A DNA stretch of 64,000 nucleotides from Roseiflexus sp. RS-1. GTDB taxonomy: Bacteria > Chloroflexota > Chloroflexia > Chloroflexales > Roseiflexaceae. Positions 25,433-35,435 of the stretch are shown here, piece by piece (within the stretch, counting starts at the first letter, position 1; each line of letters starts with the position of its first letter). The notes beneath the pieces were generated by a model that was given only the letters and a program-made list of their open reading frames with translations, did no database searches and was not told the DNA's origin. The position numbers and the translations under genes are program-made. The stretch lies in contig NC_009523.1 of NCBI RefSeq assembly GCF_000016665.1, positions 2,666,001 to 2,730,000 of the forward strand, in the 5' to 3' direction.

Positions 25433-26395
25433 CTACGGGAACCAGACGCGCACATCCTCCGGACGGCGCACCGCGCCCAACGCCAGCATCAGTTTGATCC
25501 GCGCTTTTGGACCGTTCAGGTGATGGGCGAACAGCACTCCCAGGCGGGCAAGGTCATGGTAGGCGCCAACGTAGCCGTACTCATCGTACAGAACACCATT
25601 ACCGGTGCGCGTCGCAATCACGACCATAATGCGTTGCGCAAGCGCTTCCTGAATGGCGGGCAACCACCAGGGAGGCACGCGACCGCTGCCAAATGCTTCG
25701 ATGACGATCCCGGCTACGCGATCGGCAATTGCATGGCGCAGCAACCGGTCGTCACTTCCCTGACCGAGGGTGATGAGATCGACCCGCTCTTCGAGGTGCA
25801 TACAGGGAATGTGCATCCGCTGCGCCGGACGGTGACGCAACCAGATGCGATCTGCCACGATCCAGCCGATCGGACCCGATCCGGGCGCGGCAAACGCCTC
25901 GATGGATTGATTGTATATCTTTTGCACGTCGGCGGCAGCGAAGATCTGTCCGGCAAACACAACCAGCACGCCAGTCTCGCGCACTTCCGTTGCTGCCGCG
26001 ACATGGATAGCGCTGGCGAGATTGGACAAACCATCGTAGCCAGGGGTCGTTGGAGGACGCGCAGCGCCGGTGATGATCACCGGTTTGTCACGGCTGATGG
26101 TCAGATCGAGGAGATATGCCGTCTCTTCCAGCGTATCGGTTCCATGCGTGACGACGACGCCAGACACCGTCTCGTCGTCCAGGAGCGTATCAATCTGGCG
26201 CGCGAGTTCCAACCCCTGAGCTGGAGTAATGTGGCTGCCCGGCAGACTGCTGAATTCGCTGAATTCTGCCGCAATGCCGCTGTTCATCAGTTGGGCGAGC
26301 ATATCCTCGCCATCGATTGGAACGATGGCGCCGGTTGCTGCGTTGCGTTTGAATGCAATACTCCCGCCGGTTGTGACAACAATGACCTTCTTCAC
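25433..26395 (-). CDS. Asparaginase family protein
   Basis: 320 residues. The first catalytic Thr lies in VTTGGSI and the second in VVTHGTDTLEETA; both match L-asparaginase. GAARPPTTPGYDG is the usual third conserved region. There is no signal peptide, which suggests the cytoplasmic type I. It hydrolyses Asn to Asp and ammonia, though glutaminase activity or another amide substrate is possible. It starts 6 bp after the upstream methyltransferase gene, so the two are probably cotranscribed. Confidence 0.92.
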   Translation of the reverse strand: MKKVIVVTTGGSIAFKRNAATGAIVPIDGEDMLAQLMNSGIAAEFSEFSSLPGSHITPAQGLELARQIDTLLDDETVSGVVVTHGTDTLEETAYLLDLTISRDKPVIITGAARPPTTPGYDGLSNLASAIHVAAATEVRETGVLVVFAGQIFAAADVQKIYNQSIEAFAAPGSGPIGWIVADRIWLRHRPAQRMHIPCMHLEERVDLITLGQGSDDRLLRHAIADRVAGIVIEAFGSGRVPPWWLPAIQEALAQRIMVVIATRTGNGVLYDEYGYVGAYHDLARLGVLFAHHLNGPKARIKLMLALGAVRRPEDVRVWFP

Positions 26396-26401
26396 AGGCG
26401 C

Positions 26402-27247
26402 CTACCGCTTCCGGGCAACCCATACAATGCGCTGCGTGCGCTCGCTGATCGGTTGCGTGGTGAAACAATCATACACTGCTTCGATCATCAACCCGGCGCC
26501 GGTGATCAATGCTGCGACCGTTTCTGGCGGATAGGCGCGTTCGACATGGATCTCCTCGAAGCGTTCGTACCCGTCATCGTCGTTACCGACAAACCCGATC
26601 AGGCGCATTGTCGAACAGGCGGTTTCCGGGTCGAAACGACTGCGATTGATCTGAATGAAACCGGGCCGTTCGATGATCTCAACCTCGCCCCACTCATGCT
26701 CGAGAAAGTGGCGCGTGTTCATGTCTCCAAGGAACAATCCTCCTGAAACCAGTGCTTTGGCAGCGGTTGCGAAGCACGCCGCCAGGTCTTCTTCGGTCAG
26801 CATATAGTTGAGGCTGTCGTAGGTGCAGGTGACCAGATGAAAGGAATCTGGCTGCACCTGGTTGAACCACTCGCAATCAATGCCCCGGTCTGCTGTCTGC
26901 CAGAATCGTCGCATATCCGCCTCGATGAAGCATGGACGGAAGGCGGGTTCCACTGTTTGCGCGCGGTTGCGTGCAATTGCGAGCATTGCTGGCGATCGGT
27001 CGATGCCGATGACCTGCCATCCGGCGTCGGCAAGAACGAGCGCCAGGGTTCCCGTGCCGCAGGCGAGATCAAGAACCCGGCGCCCGGCGACCGGATGCCG
27101 GGGCAGGATGTCGCCCAGGAGGTAGTGAGCGAACAGGACTGCAAATCGGATCTGACCACTCCCGTCGTAGAAGGGCGCATAAGCGTGATAAATATCGGAT
27201 GTTTCACCGGGCATATGCTCGGTTGGGACGCCTTCTTTAACTTCCAT
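26402..27247 (-). CDS. Class I SAM-dependent methyltransferase
   Basis: 281 residues from ATG 27247. Motif I is VLDLACGTGTLAL followed by GIDRSPAMLAIA, and post-motif regions DSLNYML and GGLFLGDMN fit small-molecule methyltransferases. The longer open frame upstream encodes repeat-derived KVGRLKVGR and was not used. A TACAAT lies only about 8 bp before the chosen ATG, so the mRNA may be nearly leaderless; a later ATG (MPGETS) is an alternative. Substrate unknown. Confidence 0.88.
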   Translation of the reverse strand: MEVKEGVPTEHMPGETSDIYHAYAPFYDGSGQIRFAVLFAHYLLGDILPRHPVAGRRVLDLACGTGTLALVLADAGWQVIGIDRSPAMLAIARNRAQTVEPAFRPCFIEADMRRFWQTADRGIDCEWFNQVQPDSFHLVTCTYDSLNYMLTEEDLAACFATAAKALVSGGLFLGDMNTRHFLEHEWGEVEIIERPGFIQINRSRFDPETACSTMRLIGFVGNDDDGYERFEEIHVERAYPPETVAALITGAGLMIEAVYDCFTTQPISERTQRIVWVARKR

Positions 27248-27345
27248 CCCGCGTATTGTACCATACCGCGTTTTGTGCGAAGGCACAGGGTTTGCCCTGT
27301 GCCTGGGACGGATCAACCAGGAATGGCGCGGGTGTCGCCGGAAAA

Positions 27346-27390
27346 CCTTCAACCTTCCAACCTTCAACCTTCCAACCTTCAACCTTCAAC
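27346..27390. repeat. CCTTCAA/CCTTCCAA array
   Basis: About six units alternating between the 7-mer CCTTCAA and the 8-mer CCTTCCAA. It covers the end of the oxidoreductase gene and its stop codon (27379-27381) and lies between it and the methyltransferase gene. Confidence 0.9.
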
Positions 27391-28395
27391 GACACGAACC
27401 GATGCGCCGCCGCGCGCAGCCGACGCCTGGATGGCATCCCACAGACGCGCCATCCGCAGTCCCACTTCCGGCGGGCATGGGTTCTCCTGTTTGCCGGCGC
27501 GTACCGCCAGGAACTGTTCCCATACGCCGCGCGATTCGGGCACAGGGATCGCAGCTGGCGGTTTGTCGCCGTTGTACTGCACCTCGAGCCGCTCGCCCCA
27601 GACCCCGGTGTACAGAATGGCGCGCTCGCAGAAGACCCGCACGTCCGAATGGCACGACGGAATGGCTTCGCCACACGCATGCAGCGTGATCAACGCCCCT
27701 GACCGCAAGCGTGCAATGACGGTGCCCAGCGTTTCAACCGGACGCCCCTGATTGTCCAGGTATGCCGCAACCTCGGCGATATCCTCGCCTGCCAGATCGA
27801 CGACGGTGTTCAACAGGTGCGCGCCGGTATCGAACAGGAACCCGCCGCCGGACAACTCTGGTTGCTGTCGCCATGAACCGACGGTCATCGGTCCCCAGTT
27901 CTGCCAGACGACGCCGCTGATCGTCAGCAGACGACCGAATGCGCCGGAACGTAGCAGTGCGACAGCGGTACGCACATTGGGCGAGAGGCTTCCAGGAAAC
28001 GCGACCACCAGCAATCGTCCGGTGCGATCACGGGTTTCGATCAGGCTGAGCGCCTCGTCGGCGTTCATGACCATTGGTTTTTCGAGCAGCACGTCGAGAC
28101 CGGCTTCCATGCATACCTTTGCCTGATTGTGATGATAGGCATGGGGCGTGATGATGAACGCTGCGTCCAGTTTGCCGCGATACTCCGCGAGGAGTTTCTC
28201 CAGGTCCGGCTCGTTGGGCGGCGGCGCGACGCCAGCCTGCTCGAAGAGGGCAGCAGTGGCTTCATAAGCGGATGGCGACGGTTCGCATACGGCAACAATC
28301 TGCGTGCTGCCGCGTAGTTCATACATGGTGCGCAGATGGTAACGCGCCATGCCGCCACATCCGATCATCACCGTGCGTACAGGTTGGGGAGCCAT
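27379..28395 (-). CDS. Gfo/Idh/MocA-family oxidoreductase
   Basis: 338 residues. The Rossmann motif is [12 protein letters not shown] near the N-terminus, and the conserved LLEKPMVMN carries the EKP signature; [10 protein letters not shown] is the usual active-site segment with the His. Such enzymes oxidise sugars or related polyols with NAD(P). The start has GGAGG 5 nt upstream. The last codons (VVEG) and the stop lie inside the heptanucleotide array. No sugar-metabolism neighbour indicates the substrate. Confidence 0.92.
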   Translation of the reverse strand: MAPQPVRTVMIGCGGMARYHLRTMYELRGSTQIVAVCEPSPSAYEATAALFEQAGVAPPPNEPDLEKLLAEYRGKLDAAFIITPHAYHHNQAKVCMEAGLDVLLEKPMVMNADEALSLIETRDRTGRLLVVAFPGSLSPNVRTAVALLRSGAFGRLLTISGVVWQNWGPMTVGSWRQQPELSGGGFLFDTGAHLLNTVVDLAGEDIAEVAAYLDNQGRPVETLGTVIARLRSGALITLHACGEAIPSCHSDVRVFCERAILYTGVWGERLEVQYNGDKPPAAIPVPESRGVWEQFLAVRAGKQENPCPPEVGLRMARLWDAIQASAARGGASVRVVEG

Positions 28396-28417
28396 GAGAA
28401 CCTCCGGCGAAAATAAG

Positions 28418-28438
28418 GCGGAGGTCGCAGACCTCCGC
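28418..28438 (-). terminator. Terminator downstream of the A2M-like gene
   Basis: A perfect 9-bp stem GCGGAGGTC/GACCTCCGC with a 3-nt loop, followed on the minus strand by CTTATTTTC. It lies 45 bp after the A2M stop and before the oxidoreductase. A TATAAT at 28467-28462 sits upstream of it, so it could also work as an attenuator. Confidence 0.65.
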
Positions 28439-28482
28439 TTGTGCTGTGCTGACAGAACCTGATTATACCGCTTTTTTAAGAC

Positions 28483-31400
28483 TTACCGCGTGATGGTGAA
28501 CAGTTGCCCATCCGACCTTCCGAACACTTCGGGGAAGAAACTCTCCTGCGCGATAGTCGGAATAACACGATATTCGCCGGGTTGCACGGCGCGGAAGGTG
28601 TAACTGAAGAGGTAGGCGCCACGCGGCAGGTAATCGGCGAACAGTGCAACCTTTTCGTCGCGCAGTTCAATCCGGTCGTACCAGCGCCACCACCACCAGA
28701 AGTACGGCGTCGTAGCGTCCGGCGCCGGTTGGAGTGTCGGTCCGACATGTGTGGCGATCGCGGTTGTCGCCAGGGTCGGGTCGATGGCTTCGCCACCGGC
28801 GGGGAGTGGGTCTGTCACCTGCACGTAGGAGAGATCGCGCTCTGCAACGATGGAGAGTTCGACCCGCACGGTGTCGCCAGCTTTGACGCTGGTCAGCGTG
28901 GGGCAACGCGGTCCGTCGGTGCAGTCTGCCGCCACATAGCGGCGTGTCACGGCAATGCCCCGGTCGAGCGCCTGCACCTGATCGGCTGGCAACGCAAGGT
29001 TCAGGTGCGCGGCGTAGTACAGCCGCCCCGGTCCTTCGCTGCGCCCCACTGCCACCAGCGATGGATCGCCGGTCAACAGGTCGGTCGTCGGGATGCGCAC
29101 AACCGTCGGCGACATGACGTTGGTGGCGTCGATGCGACCGGCGATGCGTTCGTTGCCGTTCAGCCAGACGGCATAGTCGTAGTCGCCGCTGAGTTCGCCG
29201 GTCAGCGCCATCCAGTCGGTCAGCGCCAGCAGCGCCCACGTCGACTCCTGGGTTGAGAGCCAGGCGTCGCCGCGGCGAGCGACCATGAGCCAGCGCACGG
29301 CGTTGGGGATGATCTGGTTCTGCGGGTCGAGCCGCACGAGCGCCTGGAGCGCAATCGCGCTACTGCACATGTCACTGCTGAACGCCCAATAGTCTCGCCC
29401 GGCTTCTTCCCAGTGGACCCCGGTCGCGCTCACAATTGCAGAATTGTTCAGATCGGAAAGCAGGGTTTTCAGGCGGGCATCGCTGGCATTGACGCGGTGG
29501 ATCGCCAGCGCCAGCAGCGCTTTGCCATACACGCCCAGGCGCTCGCGGTTGTTGTAGAGCGCATCCATCCGTCTGCCGTCCGGTCTGCCGCCATCGGCAA
29601 GCACGTAGAGCAGCCATGCCTGCCGGTTCGCCTGCTGCACAGTGCGCACATCGGCGTCGTCGGCGAGTTGCGCGACGAGATACTCCATCCCGCGCGCCAG
29701 TGTATCATCACGCACGGTGAAACCTGCTTCGCGCGCGCGCAGCATGCCGAACACTACATACGCGCTCATATACGGATTGCTCTCATCCTCCGCCCACCAG
29801 CCCCATCCGCCGTCTGCGTTCTGCCACAGGGAGAGCCGGTCGAGCGCATCGGTCACCAGCGCTGGCAAACGCGCCTCCAGTTCGGCATTCGCCACGCCCA
29901 ACTGACGCAGCGCCCGCAGCGCAGCCACACTCGGCACGAAGCGCGACACGGTTGCATCGACCGACTCATACGGGTATTCCTCCAGCGCCCGCAAGCCGTC
30001 GAGCACGCCGGCTGCCAGCGAGGGATCGATCCGAACGCGCAGTTCTCCCAGGCGCGCATCGACATTCGGCGGCAATGCCACCGCCTCGACCCGCGCGCCT
30101 GCCGTGTCGATCTGCCCACCGGTCGCAACCGTCTGCGGTGCGCTGTAGCGATAGACCGGAATGCGTCCACCTGGCGCGCTGGCGATCCGCGGTCGCGCCG
30201 CATCGCTCAGCTGACCGGATACTACGCTGAACACCAGATCGACCGCCTCGACATCGAGGACGGTCACCTGCCAGGTCGCCGACGCCTCGCCGTTCGCCGG
30301 AACCTGGATCGTCTGCGTGATTGGCGCGTTGACCGTCACCCCATCGGCGCCCAGTGTCACCTCTGTCGCCAGTGGCGCATTCGTGCGATTACTGACATTC
30401 GCCGTCAGCTCCACCACATCACCGACGACGAAGAAACGCGGCGTGACCGGACGGATCAGCAGCGGTTTGGTGCTAATCAGTTCGCCGGTCCCTTCGCCGA
30501 CGCGCGTATCGGCGGTGAGCGCCACGCCGCGCATCACCCACGTCGTCAGGTTGTCGGGCAGCGTCACCTGCACGCTGGCGCGCCCGCTGGCATCGGTCGC
30601 CACAATCGCCTGCCAGAATGCGGTATCGGCAAACTCCTGGCGGATGGTCAATCCCTGTTGAAGTGCGGCGTCTCCTGCGCGCGCAGGCATTGCCGCTGCC
30701 GGCGCTTCTGTCGGCGCTGCCCCGACCATCGGTACGGCAGCCTCCGGTCCAGCCGCGCCCGCGCCCGGAGGCGCATTGCGTTGCGCCTCGTCCAGCAACC
30801 GCTCGAATCGCTCGGCGGCGACCGACAGCCCGGCGCCGGTAAACACCCCCAGCGGACGACGACCGTAGAATGCCTGCACGATCGCGTCTGGCTCGCGCGG
30901 TTGCAGCGACAGCACCGCTTTGTCGACCAGGTCGAGCGACAGTTCCGCCGCCACCGGCGCGCCTGTCACATCAGTGACGCGCACCTCAAACTGCACCGTG
31001 TCGCCAGGCGCTGCCTGTGGCGTTGTGGTTGTCACGGCGACCTGCAAGGTTTGCAGGACGGGTGTCACGCTCAGCGGCAGGATGCCGACCTTGTAATCCG
31101 CCGGTGCGCCATTGCTGTCGGGCGGCGCGAACAGCACCGCCGAGACGAAAATGTTCGGCGCGTGCTCTGGGGTGATCGGCAGTTGATAGACCAGGCTGCC
31201 GCCGCTGACCCGGCGCACCTCGTGGCTCAGCACACCGCCGCGCTCGACGGTCAGCAGCGCCCAGTGCGGTCCGGTGAACGGCGAGGGGATGAGGATGGTC
31301 GCCGTCTCGCCGGGGCGATACTCGCCTTTGTCGGCGATCAGGTTGATGCGGTCGTTATTCTCGCGCAGCCAGAGCGCATCGCCGCCGTACACCCAGACGT

Positions 31401-34400
31401 AGAGCGATGAACGCGCCTCGCGCCCGCCAGCGTCGCGTGTGCGCGCCAGCACCAGATAAGCGCCGCCTTTGTCGGGGGTAAACGAAATGACTGCATCGCC
31501 ATTCCCGTCGGTCGTGACCGTCTGCGTGCTGGCAGGCTCGCGCACCTCGCGCGATTCCCACCGTCCGCCAGCGTCATCCTGCACGAAGCGGTTCTCCCAC
31601 GTGGTGCGCACCAGTTCGATTTCGACCGTGCGGTTTGCCAGACGATTGCCGCGTGTGTCGATCGTCACCAGATCGATCTGCTGCGCAACGCCTGCCCTGC
31701 CGACATACGCGCGCGGCGCCAGACCGACGTACAGGTCGCTGGCATGCACGATGACGGTGCTGCGCCCGCTGATCGCCTGATTGTCGCGCCCGGTGACGGT
31801 CGCCTCGACGGTGAGGCGCACGCTGCGCGTGATGACATTCCCTTCCGAGTCGCGCAGTTCACCCGGCAGACTGATGATCGCCTCCCCCTGCGCATCGGTC
31901 GTCGCGCTGCCGGAGAGGATCGGTTGCGGCGGAGGCGATGGAACCCACCAGCAGAAACGGCAAATCCACAGATCGCCATATTCGCCGAAGGTGTACCTGC
32001 CTGCCCAATCGGGCGCAGGCGCGAACGGTTCCGCCAGCGCATTCCACTGCACCGGCAGGTTCGCGGCTGGCGCGCCGAAGAAATACCCGGCGCGCACCGT
32101 CGCATCGGTTGGCGTGCCGCGCACAACCTCAGCAGCGCGCGGCGTCACCGTGACTTCGATCTCCGGCGGACGGTAAGCGGCGACCTGGAAGGGGAAACGG
32201 AACACCTGACCGCCGATATTCAGACTGATAGCGTACTCACCAGTCGGCGCGCCATTCGCCAGCGTGAACCCGCCGTCGAAGGCGCCGTTCTGGTTCAGAT
32301 TCACCGCCTGCTGGAAGACCGCTTCGCCAGCGGCATCGTAGACCGTGACCTGCGCCGCGTTCAACCCCTGCATGAGGGTGTAGCGCACATCGTTATCGGC
32401 GCGCACTGCGCCCTTGAACCACACCCGCTGACCGGGACGATAGATCGGGCGGTCGGTGTAGACATAGGCGATGACTTCTGGCAGATCGAATGATGCCGGG
32501 AGGCTGAAATCCCATGGGCTGACGCCGGCGCTCCAGTCTGCGCCGAAAATGGCGAACGGTTGCCGCGCCACTGCGATCATTCCACGGTATTGGGTGCGGT
32601 TGAGCGTCGCCGTCGCCACCCCATTCGCGTCGGTGGTCGCCGTTCCAAGCGAACCGCCCTGCTCATCGAACAACTCCAGCGTCAGACCGGAAACCGGCGC
32701 GCCGGTCGTCAGGTCATTCGCCCACACCAGCGCATTGCGTTCCGCCGCCTTCAGTGTCAGGTGCAGCGGCGACACTGCCAGCACTCGCGCCTCAGGATAG
32801 CCGGAGGGAAGATCCAGCAGCAGCAGGTACAGTCCAGGATCGAGGCGACCACCCCCCTCGACCAGATCGACGCGCACCGGCGTCGGTTCATCACGCGGCA
32901 CGCTGAACTGCTCGCGCCAGCTGCGCACAAGCGTCGCGCCGGAAGCAGGGGATGCACCATCGGGTCCGAGGATGTCGCGGCGCAGCAGCGCCTCGATCGG
33001 CAGACGGTAGAGCCTCAGCGACGCACTGGTGACATTGGTTGCCATCAGCGCAATCCGGGGCGCGCGGTTAGCGTCGAACGTCGTGATGAAACCGGGTGTC
33101 AGCGGATAGACCCATGGATCCAGCGGCGCAGTGCGGAAGCGCACCGTCAGGGACTGACCGGTGCGACTCCCGTAAGGATCGGCGATATCCGGTCCGATCG
33201 CAATCGTATACGCCGTCGAAGGGCGCGTGTCGAAACTGATGAAGAACGTATTGTCATACTCATTGAAATAGGTGTACACCTCCGTCGGCTGTGGCGTGAT
33301 CGCAACATTCGGCAGCACCGTCGCCGGATCGACCGGCGCATTGAACCGGATCGTCAAACCGCCGCGCCGCGCATCCGTCTCGCCATCGCGCGGATCGGTC
33401 TCTAGAATGCGCAATCGTGGAACCGTTTGCAGGGTTGCGCGAAAATCGTTTGCCATGCCGAGACCGCCGGAAACACCCGTCAGACCGGCAGCCACTTCGA
33501 CCGTGTAGCGCGTCTCGAAGTCCAGCCGCTGCGACGGCGTGAACACCAGCGTCTCACCGTCAATCTGGAGATCGCCAGGAATAGGGGCGCCATCCGGCTG
33601 ACTCAGACGAAATGCGGCGCGCGCCGATGCAGGATCGACCGGCACATTGAAGCGCAACGTGATGCGTGGTTGCAGTGGCACAAGGGTTGCGCCATCGGAT
33701 GGGTCAATCATCACCACCTGCGGACGGGCGACGGTGAAACGCCAGGTGTACTCCGACTGGAGCGGATTGCCGGTCACATCGGTCAGACCTGCGGCGATGC
33801 GTCCGGTGTAGGTCGCGCCGCCGGCAAGCGGCGCTGCCGGGACGAACGTATAAATGGCGGTATTCAGCCATTCCCCGCGCCCCGCGATCGGCGGGTCGAA
33901 TGTCACCGGTTGCGGCAGGTTCGCCTGCGACTCGATCGCCGTGAGCGGCACAACCGGACGGTTGAAGAAGACCGTGATGGTCGAATTGGGCTGCACATCA
34001 GCCGCGCCGTCAGCAGGGATCACCTGCCCGACCTCGAGGAATCCAGCAGTGGCGAAGCGGAAGCGCACCGGCGCCGCGAGTGGCAAGCCGTCCGCGCCTT
34101 TCGCCGTTTCGCGCAGGAACACCTCATACGTGGAAGCGCGTTGCAGTGGCGCGGACGGAACGAAGCGCACCGTGCGCGCATCGCGCCATTCAATCGCGCC
34201 GGTCACCCCGGCGATATTCAGCGCCGCCGCAACCGACGCGCGATCCATCGGACGGTCGAAGACCAGTTCAATCGGCGCGCCCGGATCGAGCGCCTGTCCC
34301 GGTTCGGGCGAGCGGGCGACCAGGATCGGCGCCGCGCGATCCGGCGGTGGGGGAATATCCCGTTGCGGGGCAACCGGAGTGGGTTGCGCAGTCACCGGGG

Positions 34401-34491
34401 TTGGGGTTGGTTGCGGGCGCGGTCCGCCGCATGCGGCGAGAGTCACCGCAAGTATCAACAGGATCGCAAACCGGCGGTAGAGCGGAGGCAT
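28483..34491 (-). CDS. Alpha-2-macroglobulin-like lipoprotein with N-terminal Ig-like domains
   Basis: 2002 residues from ATG 34491 (AAGGAG about 10 nt upstream). The signal peptide ends in a lipobox, LAVTLAACGG, so it is a lipoprotein. After a Pro/Thr linker come about five Big_5-type Ig-like domains (recurring patterns like DGATLVPLQPRITLRFNVPVD), then MG-type domains with RPIYRPGQRVWFKG, a long central region and the C-terminal alpha/alpha barrel with DGGWGWWAEDESNPYMSAY. The position of the thioester motif (usually CxEQ) reads YPYESVDATVS at about residue 1505, so it lacks the reactive Cys and Gln. The family traps proteases at the cell surface; this would belong to the thioester-free group. 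Confidence 0.92.
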   Translation of the reverse strand: MPPLYRRFAILLILAVTLAACGGPRPQPTPTPVTAQPTPVAPQRDIPPPPDRAAPILVARSPEPGQALDPGAPIELVFDRPMDRASVAAALNIAGVTGAIEWRDARTVRFVPSAPLQRASTYEVFLRETAKGADGLPLAAPVRFRFATAGFLEVGQVIPADGAADVQPNSTITVFFNRPVVPLTAIESQANLPQPVTFDPPIAGRGEWLNTAIYTFVPAAPLAGGATYTGRIAAGLTDVTGNPLQSEYTWRFTVARPQVVMIDPSDGATLVPLQPRITLRFNVPVDPASARAAFRLSQPDGAPIPGDLQIDGETLVFTPSQRLDFETRYTVEVAAGLTGVSGGLGMANDFRATLQTVPRLRILETDPRDGETDARRGGLTIRFNAPVDPATVLPNVAITPQPTEVYTYFNEYDNTFFISFDTRPSTAYTIAIGPDIADPYGSRTGQSLTVRFRTAPLDPWVYPLTPGFITTFDANRAPRIALMATNVTSASLRLYRLPIEALLRRDILGPDGASPASGATLVRSWREQFSVPRDEPTPVRVDLVEGGGRLDPGLYLLLLDLPSGYPEARVLAVSPLHLTLKAAERNALVWANDLTTGAPVSGLTLELFDEQGGSLGTATTDANGVATATLNRTQYRGMIAVARQPFAIFGADWSAGVSPWDFSLPASFDLPEVIAYVYTDRPIYRPGQRVWFKGAVRADNDVRYTLMQGLNAAQVTVYDAAGEAVFQQAVNLNQNGAFDGGFTLANGAPTGEYAISLNIGGQVFRFPFQVAAYRPPEIEVTVTPRAAEVVRGTPTDATVRAGYFFGAPAANLPVQWNALAEPFAPAPDWAGRYTFGEYGDLWICRFCWWVPSPPPQPILSGSATTDAQGEAIISLPGELRDSEGNVITRSVRLTVEATVTGRDNQAISGRSTVIVHASDLYVGLAPRAYVGRAGVAQQIDLVTIDTRGNRLANRTVEIELVRTTWENRFVQDDAGGRWESREVREPASTQTVTTDGNGDAVISFTPDKGGAYLVLARTRDAGGREARSSLYVWVYGGDALWLRENNDRINLIADKGEYRPGETATILIPSPFTGPHWALLTVERGGVLSHEVRRVSGGSLVYQLPITPEHAPNIFVSAVLFAPPDSNGAPADYKVGILPLSVTPVLQTLQVAVTTTTPQAAPGDTVQFEVRVTDVTGAPVAAELSLDLVDKAVLSLQPREPDAIVQAFYGRRPLGVFTGAGLSVAAERFERLLDEAQRNAPPGAGAAGPEAAVPMVGAAPTEAPAAAMPARAGDAALQQGLTIRQEFADTAFWQAIVATDASGRASVQVTLPDNLTTWVMRGVALTADTRVGEGTGELISTKPLLIRPVTPRFFVVGDVVELTANVSNRTNAPLATEVTLGADGVTVNAPITQTIQVPANGEASATWQVTVLDVEAVDLVFSVVSGQLSDAARPRIASAPGGRIPVYRYSAPQTVATGGQIDTAGARVEAVALPPNVDARLGELRVRIDPSLAAGVLDGLRALEEYPYESVDATVSRFVPSVAALRALRQLGVANAELEARLPALVTDALDRLSLWQNADGGWGWWAEDESNPYMSAYVVFGMLRAREAGFTVRDDTLARGMEYLVAQLADDADVRTVQQANRQAWLLYVLADGGRPDGRRMDALYNNRERLGVYGKALLALAIHRVNASDARLKTLLSDLNNSAIVSATGVHWEEAGRDYWAFSSDMCSSAIALQALVRLDPQNQIIPNAVRWLMVARRGDAWLSTQESTWALLALTDWMALTGELSGDYDYAVWLNGNERIAGRIDATNVMSPTVVRIPTTDLLTGDPSLVAVGRSEGPGRLYYAAHLNLALPADQVQALDRGIAVTRRYVAADCTDGPRCPTLTSVKAGDTVRVELSIVAERDLSYVQVTDPLPAGGEAIDPTLATTAIATHVGPTLQPAPDATTPYFWWWWRWYDRIELRDEKVALFADYLPRGAYLFSYTFRAVQPGEYRVIPTIAQESFFPEVFGRSDGQLFTITR

Positions 34492-34663
34492 ATCATCATC
34501 TCTCCTTGCGTCACAGAGCATCTGTACTCTCAAGACGCCGACAGGATAGCAGGAGTTCCGCATCGCCGCCTGCGACAGCGGTGCGTCCTTCCAGTGTGTT
34601 ATCATACCCTTCAGCACGAGAGCAGGTTCCGGTTGTCAGTGTTCAGTTCTGGTGCGTACTCTT

Positions 34664-34999
34664 ATGCGCGCATCGCCGCAGCGCCGCGAAACATTACTGA
34701 ACGAAGCCCGCCGTCTGGCGGAACAGATCGGCGCGCTCGGCGCCGTCAGGGTTATTCTCTTCGGTTCGGTGGCGCGCGGCAATATCTCGCTGTTCAGCGA
34801 CATCGATCTGCTGGCGCTGTTCGATGATCCCCGCTCGCCGCGCGAGTTGACGCGCTGGGTGTACAGTGTCATCGACAGCAGCGAAGGCGTTGATATTCTG
34901 GCGTACAGCATAACCGATTTCGAGCGCGCACGACAGAGACCGTTCTGGAAACACGCGCTGCACCACAGTCAGGTGATCTATGAACGACCCACAACGTGA
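34664..34999 (+). CDS. MNT-type nucleotidyltransferase
   Basis: 111 residues from ATG 34664 (GTG 34652 is possible). The nucleotidyltransferase signature is LFGSVARG...SDIDLL, with GS and the DxD acids present. Such minimal NTases adenylylate partner HEPN proteins. It overlaps the following HEPN gene by 20 bp, the normal arrangement of MNT-HEPN antitoxin-toxin pairs. Confidence 0.88.
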   Translation: MRASPQRRETLLNEARRLAEQIGALGAVRVILFGSVARGNISLFSDIDLLALFDDPRSPRELTRWVYSVIDSSEGVDILAYSITDFERARQRPFWKHALHHSQVIYERPTT

Positions 35000-35402
35000 A
35001 TCCGACCGCTGGTGGCGTCAGGCGAGCGCCGATCTCGCCTTCCTTCCCATTGCGGCGCAAGCCGGGAAGTATGACACGTGCTGTTTTCTGGCGCAGCAAA
35101 CGGCGGAAAAGGCGCTGAAAGCGTATCTCTTCAGCCAGGGAGAAGAACTCATCTTCACCCATTCAATCTTCAAACTCTGCGACCTCGCCGCGCGTTATGA
35201 CCCCTTTTTTGCCGGTCTGAAGGAAACCGTCAAGACACTGGACTACTATTACGTCGAAGCGCGCTATCCCAATGCGCTCCAGGACGTTATCCCCGCCGAG
35301 TTCTACAGTGCGCGCGATGCAGAAGAAGCGATCCGCATGGCGACCGATGTGCATCGCGCCGTGGGAGAACGCCTTGCGCCGCCCGATCCGTCCGGATCAT
35401 AA
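34980..35402 (+). CDS. HEPN domain protein, partner of the MNT gene
   Basis: 140 residues, helical. HEPN signatures are ASADLAFLPIA, CCFLAQQTAEKALKAYL, FTHSIFKLC and the Tyr-rich EARYPNA. It lacks an evident R-x4-6-H catalytic motif, unlike HepT-type toxins, so ribonuclease activity is uncertain. Overlaps the MNT gene by 20 bp. Confidence 0.87.
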   Translation: MNDPQRESDRWWRQASADLAFLPIAAQAGKYDTCCFLAQQTAEKALKAYLFSQGEELIFTHSIFKLCDLAARYDPFFAGLKETVKTLDYYYVEARYPNALQDVIPAEFYSARDAEEAIRMATDVHRAVGERLAPPDPSGS

Positions 35403-35435
35403 AACCCCTGGAACCATCGCCAATCGCGAAGGCAT

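Noticed and set aside
27248-27382. N-terminal extension of the methyltransferase at 26402
   Set aside because: It would encode repeat-derived KVGRLKVGR and overlap the oxidoreductase gene and its array; the start at 27247 gives a normal protein.
29413-31410. 665-codon open frame on the plus strand
   Set aside because: Antisense to the A2M-like gene; Arg/His/Gln-rich translation without motifs.
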